The position numbers and the translations under genes were made by a program. From Geosiphon pyriformis (taxonomy: Eukaryota; Glomeromycota; Glomeromycetes; Archaeosporales; Geosiphonaceae): a stretch of 64,000 bases of DNA. The stretch's first letter is position 1. Every line of letters begins with the position of its first letter. Where the stretch lies: positions 1 through 64,000 of the forward strand of contig JAAOMT010000254.1 in NCBI GenBank assembly GCA_016748015.1, in the 5' to 3' direction. Below the pieces are notes generated by a model. It searched no databases. It was not told the DNA's origin and worked only from the letters and a program-made list of their open reading frames with translations. This document shows, piece after piece, positions 23,600 through 35,939 of this stretch.

Positions 23600-25130
23600 A
23601 ATATATATTGTAATTTTTGCATTAAAAACTATAAAAATCTGCTGATAATACTAAATAAAAAAGCTTTTTACACTATATTGTTACCAGATTTTTGTTCTTA
23701 ACTCTCTAATATACTTGATTTTAAAAAGTTTCAGTAATAAAAAAAGACTTAATAAATATTAATATAAATATTATCAATATTTATATAAATAATTTTTTGT
23801 AAAATTTGGATATTTTTATTATAAATATAATATTGTTATGTTTTTTATTAATTTGAATCTAATTATTAAAGTTAAAGTTAAAAGCATGGTTTTTTCTATA
23901 TTAATAAAACTATAAATAATTGTATTAATTTTAAAATATGTTTTTAATTTTAATATTATTGTAATCTATTTAGATAATTAAGCTGTTTTAAATATTTGTT
24001 TATCTAAATTAAAATTAGATTTATCTAACTTTTACAATTATTGTTGGCTAAAAAAATATTATATTAAAAATATTATTAAAAAAAAAACTGGTATATTATT
24101 TAATTAAAAGTTAAAAGTTATTTTAAAATTATAAATAAGATAATTAATAAATTAACTAGTATTGTATTTTATTCAGATTTTGTGTTTTTTATTTATATTT
24201 ATAAAAAATATATTTATAAAAAAAAAATTTATATTAATAATAATGTTTAATATTTTATTCATAATATTTTTAAATCTGTTTATTATGTTTAATAAAAAGC
24301 TAAATTTAGTATTGTAATTATGAAAAAAATTTTGCTTAAAAATATTAATTGAATTTGTTTATTGTTAATTTGGTATTCTAATTCTTATATAATTACTAAC
24401 TATATAAATAAAATCTATAATAAATCTGTATTTTTACTACATAAAATTTTTATATTATTGCTTATTTGTTGTGGTTTATAAATATTTATATAATAAAAAA
24501 TATTTAAATATTTTATATTTATATTATAAAAAAATCAAGTTTTCTGACCACTTTTTTTTGCATAATAAATTTTAATTTTTACAAAAAGTTGTTAATATTA
24601 TATATTATTAAATAAAAGTTTATGTTAAAATTAATTTTATTATTATTTTGTGTCTTATAGTTATTTTATTTTATATGTTTAATAAAATACTATATATTAT
24701 TATATATAAAAATTCTGTTTTTAAGAAATAATATTATAAAACTGTATTAATTTTTAATAATACTAGATTGGTTGCTAAAAAGTTGATTAATTTTGTATAT
24801 AAATTAGGAAAATGTTATCAAAAAAAAATTTGAATTGTTAGATCTAAATTTTGAGCAGCTTTAAAGAAAAATATTTCAATTTTTTATGTTGGTTTCATAT
24901 TTTTTATTGTTTTTGGTCTTTTTTTTTACTTTTTAATAATATTGTAAAGTTAGTTGGTATTGCTAAAATATTTAGTATTTATTTTAGTATATACAAATTG
25001 TGTATATTTTTTTCTGATATTAATTATAATATTATTATTAAAATAGATTTATAATATTGTTTTAATTAGTCTAAATAACTAATTACATATAAAAAAAGAA
25101 TAATTTATATTTAATTTATATTAGTTAATT
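23600..25130 (+). mobile_element. LINE relic 1 (RNase H to 3' end), AT-saturated
   Basis: Plus-strand translation near 23960-24090 (AVLNICLSKLKLDLSNFYNY) aligns with the LINE RNase H region. FSDHFFLHNKF near 24540 matches the C-terminal Cys/His region, and VKLVGIAKIFSIYFSIYKLC ending at 25054 matches the ORF2 C-terminus. The tail TTTATAATATTGTTTTAATT recurs after the other relics. All codons are shifted towards A/T, with many stops. Same family as the copy at 58.8-64 kb. The left limit is uncertain. Confidence 0.6.
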
Positions 25131-25929
25131 TGATATTTTGTATTAAACAGCAATTAAATCTTATTTATAAATTAATAAAAAAATCATTATTATTATTTTA
25201 TATCTAATTAAATTAAAAAAATTAATCACTAATTTATTTAAAATTTTTCAAATATTACATAGTTATTTTATTAATTATTAATAAAAAACACCAAATATAA
25301 ATAGATTAAAGTTATTTGTTAATTTAAAATAATAACTTATAAAAATCTCAATTTTTATTTTTTAAATTATAATAAAAAATAACAAATATATTAAAAACAA
25401 TATTTAAAAATAATTTTATTATAATATAAATTAAGTAATAATAATATATATTAATAAAAGTTTATATAAAACTCCAAAATTAAAATATTTAACTGTATTA
25501 AATAATAATAATATAAAAAAATATTTTAATTAAATATTTAAATATATACAAATTACAAAAAATTAATATTATTGTTTATAAAAATACTATTAAAAAACAA
25601 ATATATTAAATAAAATATAAAATTATTATTATTTAAATACAAAAAAATTATAAAAAAAATGACAATATTAATAATTTATTATAAATAAAACAAATATAAA
25701 AAGTTATTATTAAATTTTAAAATTAAAATAAATAATTAAACATATTAATAACAAAAATTTTATTAAGAAAACATATAACTTAATAAAAATTCTAAAAAAC
25801 AAAAAAAATTAATAATTAACAATATTAAAATTAAAAATAAAATATTAGTATATTATATTAAGACAATATTTTTTATTTTATTATAATTAATAAGTAAGAC
25901 TTAAATATTATTTAATATAATATATCAAA
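25131..25929. other. AT-rich spacer between tail-to-tail LINE relics
   Basis: About 90 percent AT, with no readable frame. It separates two convergent LINE 3' ends. Confidence 0.5.
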
Positions 25930-27920
25930 CTAAATAATTTAAATTATGTATTAATTATATACTTTCTATATATAACTAGCTATTTAAGCCAATTAAAACA
26001 ACATTATAAATTTATCTTAACAGAAACATTACAACTAATTTCAAAAAAAAACACAAAACTTATATATATCAAAACCAATATTTTGTATCTTTACAATTTC
26101 AAGCAATTTGACAACACTATTGAAAAGCAAAAATATTAAACTATATATTATTAAAGATATAAAACTATTACAAAAAACTAAACTATTTTTCTTTAAGACT
26201 ACTTTATGTTTAAATTGTATTAACTATATCTTTTCATAGTAAGTAATACCTAAATCATACACAAAATTAACAATATTTTTAATGGCAATTTGAAAGCAAC
26301 CAAAAACAGATAAAGTTTTAAATACTATTATTTAAACATCACATTTTTATACAAAATAGTATAAATAGTATTATCAAATACATATAAAAAAACAATTATA
26401 AAACACAAAAAAACAACAGACCTAAACACAAAAAAAAATTTTACAAAGCTATATATGACTTGATTAATTTTTTACAAACAGCAAAATCTGATTTATATAT
26501 AAAAAAATGATCAAAAAACTCTATTTATTTACAATAAAGGCACAAAATACTAAAATAATTTTTGTTATATAAATATTTATAAATAGTAATAAACAAGCAA
26601 TGATGTAAAATTTTTATAAAATATAAATACAAATCAGTAAATATTTTATTAATAAAACCAAAGACTATATATAAATTAAATTATTAAACCAAAACAGTCT
26701 AATTTTAGTTAATATTCTTAATAATATTAGTATTTACAATACCAAAACTAAGTCCAATTTCTTACAAGCATAATAAACAGCTCTAAATATATTACAAATA
26801 AAATACCAAGCATTTTTAAATACTACTATATTACTAGTTTTAATATACTTTTTACAGATATAAATAAAAAACACTAAACCTAAGAAAGTAATACAAACAA
26901 CTAATTTGTTAATATGTTTATTATCTAAGACACTCAAATGGTTTTTAATTTTAAATCAAATAATACCAAGATTTTTATTTCTAATAAAATTCACAATATT
27001 ATATCTTTTAAGCCAATAATAGTTGTAAAAATCTGGCAAAACCAGATTTAGCTTAGCCAAACAAACATTTAAAACAGTTTAATTATTTGAATATATTATT
27101 ATAATATTAGAAACAGGAACACACTCAAGAACTATAGCAATTACAAACAACTTTATTAATATTAACACTTATATCTAAATTTAAATCAATAAAAAATATT
27201 GCTGTATTCTATTTTAATTTAAATATATTCAAATTTTTCAAAAATCTATTTGTATAAACATTAATAATATTTAAATTAATATTAAAAAAATAATTTTTAA
27301 TTACAAAAAAATTGTTAGAACTATGAACATCTAAGGAACAGAAATTATTATTTATATATTAATTTACTTAATAAAAGACATTATTAACCAAAAATTTAGA
27401 TGCTAACTTAAATCAATCAAAAACTAAATCTTTAAGATTGAATTTTTTCCAATAACAAAAACTTTTTCAATCAAAAATTAACTTTTTTTTAATATAAAGC
27501 TGTTTAATAAAGACAATAACAAATTTTTTAAGAGAACAAAAAATATTATAAAAAACTAAATCTCTTAAAACAAACAATATTAGAATGTCATTAGAAAAAC
27601 AAAATACAAATAGTAATAAATTTGTAAAAAAAATTTCATAATTTAGGAAGATTTTTACTTTGTTAACCAAAAAATTATTAACTAAACAAATTTTTAACTT
27701 TATAAAACACAGCAAAAATACTTAAAAAACCAAATTAATATTTGTAAATTCAACAATCTGTAATTAAATAAATGACTAAAAATATCATTAGCATTTAAAA
27801 ACTTATTATTATAGTTACTATTATAAATAAACTTGATAAGATATAATAATAAAGTTTAGTGTTCTATATTTAAGTAAAAAAGCTTAAAAGTTTTTTTTGT
27901 TTATTATAAATATTAAGTCA
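25930..27920 (-). mobile_element. LINE relic 2 (RT C-terminus to 3' end), AT-saturated
   Basis: The minus-strand frame at 27715..27467 (LVNNFLVNKVKIFLNYEIFF...FDWKK) aligns residue by residue with ORF2 of the younger LINE near 63450-63670 (VNNFLAGMVKIFLGSELTLV). 27110..27010 is the reverse-complement match of relic 1's RNase H region. The 3' tail near 25950-26010 matches relic 1's tail. Substitutions are mostly G to A and C to T. Its 5' portion is absent or unreadable above about 27.9 kb. Confidence 0.6.
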
Positions 27921-29040
27921 AAGTAATTAGTCTTTAAAGATTTTTGATATATGTAAATTTATTTATGAAATTCTTTAATTATAAAATATAAAAATATGAT
28001 TTAATTATTTGCAATTAAGTATATATAAGCTATTTTTTTTAAGCTAATTAAGTACAATTGTTAAGGTCTGACATTGTTTTTTTGCCCTTTTAATAAGCTA
28101 ATAAGATAAAGTTAATATTTAAATCTAAGAAAAGCTTTTTTTTTTACCAAGTTATTATAAAATTTATTTTCAAATAGTTGATTTTCTTAATATTATTGTT
28201 CTATCAGAAAAAAAAAGAAAATTCAAAAAAAAATGAAATTAGTATTATTAATTACTATAATTAAAAGTAATTGATTTAAGTTGTTAAGATTTTAAAGCTG
28301 TTTATGTTAATAATATTAGGTTTGAAATAAAAATAAAAGAAATAATCAATTTGATTTTGATAATACAAATCTAAGAGTCATATATAAATGTATTAAACAA
28401 TATTTTTATTTAATTGTAAATATAAAAACATAAAAAAAATAAGATAAAAAAGTTTTAAAATTAAGATATGTTTTTAAGAAAATGAGTTTTTATTTTTTGT
28501 TTATCTTTTTTATCTGCTAAAATTATTCATTTTTATATATATTTTCTAGTTTTATAAGATTGTTTTTGATTATTAATTATTATTAGCTATTATTTGCTAT
28601 TTTTGTTATTGCTTTATTTTTTATACTATAATTAGTTATTCTATGTTATAGCTAATTATTTTGTGCTATTTCATATTATTGTGTATTATCTTGTATTATT
28701 TTGAGTTATTATATATTATTTTATATTATTTTGTATTATTATGTTTTTTTTATATTATTATATTTTAATTACATTTTTTTTAATAGTTTTTGGATTGGTT
28801 TTTCTACTCAAGTAACTTTATTTTATTTTTTATTTGAACTTATTTAAAAGTCTTTAAGCCATATAAGCACAGATAATAAACAGCTTTACTAAAAAAATTT
28901 CTTAATAAAACAACTTTTATTTTTAAATTTTTTCTAATTAATGTATTTTATTTGTTGTATATATTTTTAAAAACAAAACTAAACTGGATTCTATAATTAA
29001 TAATAAATTATAGCACAAATGAAATCAAATAAAGAAACTA
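27921..29040. other. AT-rich with tandem TATTATTTTG-like array
   Basis: No gene seen. 28570-28760 is an irregular array of short units built from TTATTAT, TTGTATTA and related words. A LINE-tail-like motif occurs near 28020-28060. Confidence 0.5.
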
Positions 29041-29059
29041 TTTGTCTAAGATTAAAGTT

Positions 29060-29235
29060 CTGATGTTTGGTCTGGTTCAGTTCAAGTTCAATTGAACCAC
29101 TAAATTAAACTGAACTTAAACAAAAATTTGGCAAAATTTGGAACTTAAACTTAAACCAAACTTAAAATTGCTGAACTTGAACCAAACCCAAACATATGTA
29201 ACAAGTCTGGTTTAAGTTTGGTTTAAAGTTTATAA
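29060..29235. repeat. Cluster of GAACTTGAAC / GTTCAAGTTC words in both orientations
   Basis: Repeated short words such as GGTTCAGTTCAAGTTCAATT, GAACTTAAACTTAAACC and GCTGAACTTGAACCAAACC fill about 175 bp on both strands. It borders the hAT relic and may be its subterminal repeat region, or an independent satellite. Confidence 0.5.
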
Positions 29236-29319
29236 ATATGTTCAAATTTGACTATTAAAAACATTATATTATACTATATTATTATTTAATTTTCTTTTTA
29301 ATGATTTCTGTATTCATAA

Positions 29320-30110
29320 TTAAAGATACTATGCTGCTCATATAATTTTAGGCACTAAGCAAGACTTCATATTTGTAATCATATTTTTACCTATAGAAAA
29401 AACATATTTAGAAGCAATTAATAATTTTTAGATTGTCAAATAATTACAAACCATATATATAAGACAAAAAAATTGTGTTTAATGTACCTAAATATTAAAT
29501 TATTAATAAAATATTAATTTAAATAAATATTTTTTGTAATATATTTTCTATTATGCTATTATATTTATTTTCTTATTGGTCAATTTTTCAAAAATATAAC
29601 AATTAATTTTATCAAGTTTTTTTTATTATTATTATTAAAGTCTGTTTCTAATATAGATTATATAACTAATACTATAATATTATTAAAATTGCTATTTAAC
29701 AAAAAATTGTTATTTGATGTTGGTATAATATTCAACATATATTCTATTTCAAAGAAAATATATATTCTAAAGAATTATTTATTATGTGAAAGTTAAAAAA
29801 TAAAACTGTTTAAATAAATTAATAACTTACAATTCTTTTGTTTTATTAATATTATCATTAAAAAATTCTCTTTTTGTAAAATAATAAAATTTTTTTCTTG
29901 GATCTAATGCAGTATAAAGCATTATAATTGTATTTGTTTTAAAGTAATATTCAACCAACTTTCTTTTTGTTGTCTTAGCTGTTATAATAAGTAATAGCTT
30001 TAATATTAAATATGTTAAATAAATAACTAAATAAATACAATTAAAATTATAATGCTTTATCAGATTTATTATTATCAATTGTGTTTTTAACATAATTAAA
30101 AATTATATTA
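29320..30110 (-). mobile_element. hAT transposase relic
   Basis: On the minus strand, 30093..29827 contains LYTALDPRKKFYYFTKREFF, the LDPR(x)K block typical of hAT transposases. Downstream, near 29420-29340, the frame reads ASKYVFSIGKNMITNMKSCL, matching the conserved hAT dimerisation block (family pattern SER(x)FS...N..T..R..L). Stops separate the blocks. No terminal inverted repeats or target duplications were defined. Confidence 0.6.
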
Positions 30111-31079
30111 AAGAAAAAAATAATTGAGAAAACAGTATTATTTAAATTGATTGATATTTTAATTATAATATCCTTAAATAATTCAAGAAATTTAGCAATT
30201 TTATTAAAGACAGTTTATTGATTATATAAAATGGCATATTAATAGAAGTTAATATAAATGCTAGTAAAAGTATTTAATGTCTATAAATTTACAGTTAGAA
30301 TTTTTGTATTTAAAATATATGGAATCAGAAATAAATAACTTGCTGATTTAAAAAATAACTTATTTTTAATTATGTTATAAGTAAAATTTCACCAAATAAA
30401 ACAATTCAGAATAAGTTTATAATATTTAATTTGATATGTATTACAGATAATAAACAAAAACACTTAAAAATAGATTGCTATTTACAGTCAAGTAATCAAT
30501 AATCAGGAAATCAATATTAAAACTCCAATTGTAGATTCCAAACTTTAAATTACTACTTGAATTAAGATTAATATCAGTTTCATTATATCTTAATAACACA
30601 ACAGGCAATATACTTACTATTAATTTATTAAATTCTAGCATTGGTAATATATTAATCACAGCCACAAGTTATTTATTAATATCAATTATTTCAAATACTG
30701 CCATAAAACTCAGCTCAAATAACATCCAGAAACCAGAGACCAAGAATTATTCATATTCAACAAAACTGAAAATTGGCAATAGTTATGTACCAACTGATTT
30801 TCAGTTCATCAAATTAAACATTAGGATTATACTAGCAAAGTTTGAGAACTAAATACAACCAAAACCCAAATTCCCAAAATTATTTAAGTTTCTTAATTAT
30901 TTCAGAAAATGCCCAATCCAACAAACAAAAACCCAATTAAATCCAACTATTCACCAACAATATTCCATCAGCAATCATTATAGAAGACAAATTACTTGCC
31001 ACAATATTCTTTTTTGAAATAGAAACCTCATTAGAAATACTATTATTCAGTAGAACTGTTCTTAATACCAAACCAATCA

Positions 31080-31330
31080 TCATAATATATATTAATGCTA
31101 AAGTCAATAGCCACTTTATTAAGCTAATCTTTAATAGTGATTCAACAAACAGCATTATTATATAACAACTTATGGACCAATTAGATTGCCAAGTTAATTG
31201 CACTGTTAGTGTCAAAATTATTACTACTAATAAAGCAACAAAAATGCCCATTAGTAAGATTAACAACTTTTTATTCAAAGTTAACAGCATCAAAATACTA
31301 ATTAAAATATTGGTAATAGAAGTCATATAG
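31080..31330 (+). pseudogene. Aspartic protease relic of element D
   Basis: The frame (AKVNSHFIKLIFNSDSTNSI, then QLMDQLDCQVNC) aligns with retroelement proteases. The catalytic position, normally LDSG, reads FNSD, so the active-site Asp is lost by a G-to-A type change. Stops flank it. Confidence 0.6.
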
Positions 31331-32252
31331 TACTAAGCTCTTATTGATAATAACTGACTGTTCAAAACCAATGTGGTGCTCAATTGAAATATCTAAAAGC
31401 TACAACTTAATTATAATAATTTGCAAACTCAGATATTTGCTACCTGTGGCCACTTCTGAACAAACACTACTATACTAGCACTGCCACTAATCAAATTGAA
31501 AGAAGAAGAAAAGAAATCTACTTGGAAAGTATATCAAATATTATGGACTGAAAAAGACTATAATGAGTTACTACTAATCCTATTATGAAACAACAAAGGA
31601 AAGAAAGAAAAAAAAATGAATTACAAGCTACCATTAATATTAGTAAAACTGCCAACAGTTGACACATACTGTATTTAGTAGACATAAAGAAAAAACCACT
31701 CTACATTTTTCTTAAGTGTATTGACTACAAAAAAAGCTTTCATTTATAGAAGCTTGAATAGTGCCAAACAAAGACTACTGAACACATACCTGTTATTACT
31801 GTAAACTGTACTACTGAAAATGTTTTGGTTATCCAAAATAACAAAGAAAGTAGAACAGTAAACCATGTCTTGCTTATAGAAAAATAATTGATGAAGAAAT
31901 ATGAAATAGCATTTCTGGTCAAAAAAGAATGTGCAATGTATTGTGTTAATGCACAATCTTTATTAGTAATTAGGTAAGTTGAGAAACACTTTTTAATGCT
32001 ACATAGAACTAAGTATTCTTATGCTTAAATAGTTATTCACACAATGAAAACAAAATTTGGCAAATGATAAGTGCCAAAGTCAAAAATACTTTATTCAGTA
32101 AAATATTGGCAATTAAAAACAACCTATCAGAACCAGTTGAAACTGTTCTTATTTCAAATCCAAATGCATTTTTTGATATTTTAAGTAATCCAAAACAATT
32201 TTATAAACATTATTAAGACTTAGCATTTACTAAAGAAAAACAAGAACAGTGT

Positions 32253-32850
32253 TTGGAACAATTAAATACAAAACTGTGTAAACATTATCTAATTTCCAGT
32301 GACTTCAATTATTGTGATGATTGTGATCTCATTTATAATCTACCATTACCATACATGATTTATTCGATTCTCAAAAAAAAAGAACCAATCAGTAAGTATA
32401 CAGTTGAATTAGAATTAAAATTTAATTCTAATTCAGATTTTAATAATGATGACAACAAAAGTTCTAACTCTGTTTACTATGGCAATAACAATAATAATTC
32501 AAACTCTAATTATAACTCTGAATAATATATAGTGCTTTCAGATTTATTAATGAAACAGGAACTAAAATGGTTCAGCAATAATAATGAATGTATTATGCCA
32601 AAATATGCACATAATACTAATACAGAGTTTGATCTTAGATACTCAGAGAAAACTGCCATCAGATTGAAACCACATTTACACACCAGTATAAATCTAAAAA
32701 TAACACTAAAGATTTCAGCAACAACAATAATTTAACTAGCATTTAGATCTAGTCTAGCAAAAAAAAAATTAATATCAGAAGAGGAATAATTGATGCAGGA
32801 TATGTAAGAAATATTATTACAATGCTATAAAACGACTCAAAAAAGAGATA
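32253..32850 (+). pseudogene. Cys-rich region and dUTPase relic of element D
   Basis: 32253-32525 has C..HYLISSDFNYCDDCD and an Asn/Ser/Asp-rich linker. After a stop, 32560-32850 reads LKWFSNNN...TNTEFDLRY...INLKITLKIS and LAFRSSLAKK, aligning with the AGYDLRY and RSSLASKGI motifs of element A's dUTPase. The chain is broken by several stops. Confidence 0.6.
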
Positions 32851-33062
32851 TATCATTGAATTAAATGAAAAAATAGCACAGACAATATTCCTACTTTTGA
32901 TGAAAGTAGCTTATTTAGTATTAGTAAGAACAAAAGAAGAATGAACAACTTTCAATAAAAAGAAATAAGAAACAGAATTGAACAAACAATATTAAAAAAA
33001 AAAGTAATGAATTTAATTCAAAGTGAAAATTTTAACAAAGCTCAATATTAAAAAAGAGGAAA

Positions 33063-34878
33063 TAATATTACTTATAAAAATTACAAAGAAAGAAAACTAA
33101 GAAAACAAATAAGAAAATAGACCAATAGGAGAATAGTATTTAACACATAAGCACAATATTAAAAAACCATAACATATTGCTAATGTATTATAACATACTG
33201 CTTAGCAATATAAACAATATCAGTAAATTATAACACACTGCTCAACAATATGAGCAATATCAATAAATTAGGGCACATTGCTCAGCAATATAAGTATTGT
33301 TAATAAATTAAGGCACATTGTTCAAGAAAATATGAGATCTTGTAAAACAAAAAAATATGTATATATAGTAAAAATATTAAAAGCAGAAAAGACAGAATTC
33401 ATCTAAAAATTAATATTAGAATTCAGTTTAGAATTAATACTCACAATTTATTAATTATATTATACTTTTTCTTTCAAAAGATAGCTTTTTATAACTTTAA
33501 GCAGTGTTACAAGTGATTATTTGGAGTCTGGAAACAAATAACAAATCTGTAACTTGGTGCTTAATATTTAATATGGTTGGTAATATCTGAAGATTTTGGT
33601 TGAGTTCTTTGTATAATGGACAAAAATTCAATAGTGTTTTGTTAATAGTCTCTTAGAATTATAATTCCATCAAATTTTTTTCTCAGCTTAATAGCAAGTA
33701 ATCTCTTAGTAAGTTATCCTCAATTTCTGAGTGTTTATCCTTATTTTTGGGTTTTTTATTAGTTTCTTTGATGTTAATAATTTTACATGTTTTAATTTTT
33801 TAATTAATTAGTAAACAATATAACAAAAAAAAATAAAAATAAATAAAAAAAGAAAATAAATAAATAAAAAATTAGTATTTTATCAATAGCCATAATTAAG
33901 AACTATTGTTTTAGTATAGTTAAGTGTTGAATTCTATCAACATAAAGTGTTGATAGAACAGAGCTGATTAGTTATCTTTTAATCAAGTAATAATAACATA
34001 GATTTAAGTAATAATTAATAATTTATTGATATATAATGTAAATTTGGAACTTTTCTTTTAACTGGATGTTTTAGTTGTGAATTCTGTCTTTTCTGTTTCT
34101 AATACTTTTATTATATATACATAATTGATGTTCTATAAGATTTTACACATTTGTGAACAATGTGCCATAATTTACTAATATTGTTCATATTGTTGAGCAA
34201 TATGTCATAATTCATCAGCAATGTTCTTATGTGTTTAATACTATTCTCTTATTGGTCTATTTTTTCTATCTGTTTTTCTTACTATTTTTCTTGTGCTCTT
34301 TTCTATAAGTAATAGCAGAATCAAATTACATATTAATAAATATTAATTACTACTTGAATCCATATTATCATTGCTTAATTAAAGAAATATTAAACTCTTC
34401 TATTCTATCAATACTTCATGTTAATAAAATCTAATACTTGACTACACTAAACCAATAACTCTTGATTATAGCTATTAATAGAATATTAATTTTTTATTTT
34501 TATTTTATTTTATTTTATTTTGTTTTGTTGTGTTGTTTACTAATTAATTAAAAAGATTAAAGTACTAAGTTATTGACATTAAAAATAGTCTGGTAAAAAA
34601 CCCAAAAATAAGAATAAAGAACTCAAAAATTAAGAATAGCTTACCAGAAAAGCACAACTGCCAGAATAAACTGGCTACTATGCTGAAAAAAAATTTGACA
34701 GAATAACTATTCTAAAAGACTACTAAACAATTATTGAATCTCTGTTTATTATACAAAAAACTTCACTAAAACCTTCAGATTATAAAAAATTTTAGAAATT
34801 ACCAACACTACTTAGCTATTAAATACCAAATTACAGGTTTGTTATTTGTATTAACATCCCAAATAATTATCTGTAACA
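33063..34878. repeat. LTR-like repeat split by an inverted copy of itself
   Basis: A unit of about 0.8-0.9 kb, beginning TNNTATTAC and ending TGTAACA, is present on the plus strand in two parts (about 33063-33402 and 34320-34878). Its reverse-complement copy (33505-34317, written TGTTAC...AGCA) lies between them. Matching pairs include 33110-33160 with 34230-34290 and 33790-33960 with 34350-34560. The TG/CA-type ends suggest LTRs, possibly two solo LTRs with the second inserted in the first. Exact junctions and target duplications are not resolved. Confidence 0.55.
33191..33310 (+). repeat. Three 40-bp tandem units
   Basis: Units start at 33191, 33231 and 33271. Each contains an ACTGCT/ATTGCT core, CARCAATAT and a TAAATTA end. 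Further partial units flank the array. The inverted copy near 34160-34240 holds only about two units. Confidence 0.8.
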
Positions 34879-34929
34879 ATACTCTTTTCTCAAATTTAAA
34901 TATTCTGCCTAGTACTAAAAACTAGTATT

Positions 34930-35720
34930 TAATTAAAGAAAAACTTTCTAGAATCAACATAAATCCTCTAAAACTCCAACAAAAAAGACAATTAAAATAG
35001 TTAATTGTTAAATATATTAATATATTTACCAAAAACAACAATAACTTTAGAAAAACTAATATTGTGCAGCATCAAATTTACATAAAAGATATTTTACTAA
35101 AATGCCAACAAACTTATTAAATTCTATTTGTCAACTACCAATTCATTAGAGAAAAAGTGCAACAGATGTTTAATAATAGTTTTATCTGGTTATTAAGAAG
35201 TTTTTAGGTCTTGCCAGTAGTTTTTGTAAAAAAAAATAGCAAAATTAAATTTTGCATAAATTATTGTCAACTCAACAATGTAACAATTAGAGATGTATAT
35301 TTCTTTCTAAGAATTAACAATATGCTAAATACTCTTAAAAAAGCCAAGTTTTTTTTAACATTAGACTTAAAAAGCAAATATTGGCAAGTCAAAATGAATT
35401 CAAAAAACCACTCCAAAACAGTATTTACTACACAGAAAGAAAACTACAAATTTAATATTATGTTTTTTGAATTCTGTAATACACCAGCAATATTCCAGAA
35501 ACTAATGAATATTGTTTATAAAAGATTTCTATGGCAATCAGTAATTGTTTATCTCGATAATACTAATATGTACTTTCTAACATTCAAAGCTTATTTAATT
35601 TATCTATAAGAAGTTTTTTAATAATTAGAAAAAGCAAGATTAAAATTAAACATTGAAAAATGTTATTTTGGAAAAACAAATTTGATCTTTTTTGAACACA
35701 TTATTAACAAAAATAAAGTT
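34930..35720 (+). pseudogene. Reverse transcriptase relic of element D
   Basis: Frames include EKLSRININP, then 35211-35609 with VVFVKKNSKIKFCINYCQLN, LDLKSKYWQVKM and IVYLDNTN. This is the Ty3 RT order. The catalytic YLDD box is YLDN, a G-to-A type change. Confidence 0.7.
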
Positions 35721-35939
35721 CAATCCAATTCAGAAACAATTAGTGCCATTAAAAACTTTTAAATTTTCCAAAATATCACAAAATTAAGAGGATTTATCAG
35801 ATTAGCTTTCTATTATTAAAAGTTTATTAAAAAATTTTTTAAAATTGCCAAACCACTTAACTACTTAATCAACAAAAATGTTAGAAACAATAGACTTAAA
35901 CCCAACAATAAGTATTTAAAATTCTCAAAGAAAGACTTA

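Noticed and set aside
24851-25054. Small Phe/Ile-rich membrane protein
   Set aside because: It aligns with the C-terminus of LINE ORF2. The hydrophobicity comes from AT drift.
26734-27715. Small membrane-protein genes on the minus strand
   Set aside because: They match LINE ORF2 segments in order and orientation.
30441-31326. Minus-strand hydrophobic ORFs as membrane proteins
   Set aside because: They are the complement of element D's plus-strand protease and linker, and AT-rich antisense codons give Leu/Ile-rich chains.
33191-33310. CRISPR-like direct repeats
   Set aside because: Units are contiguous without spacers and lie inside a eukaryotic LTR-like repeat.
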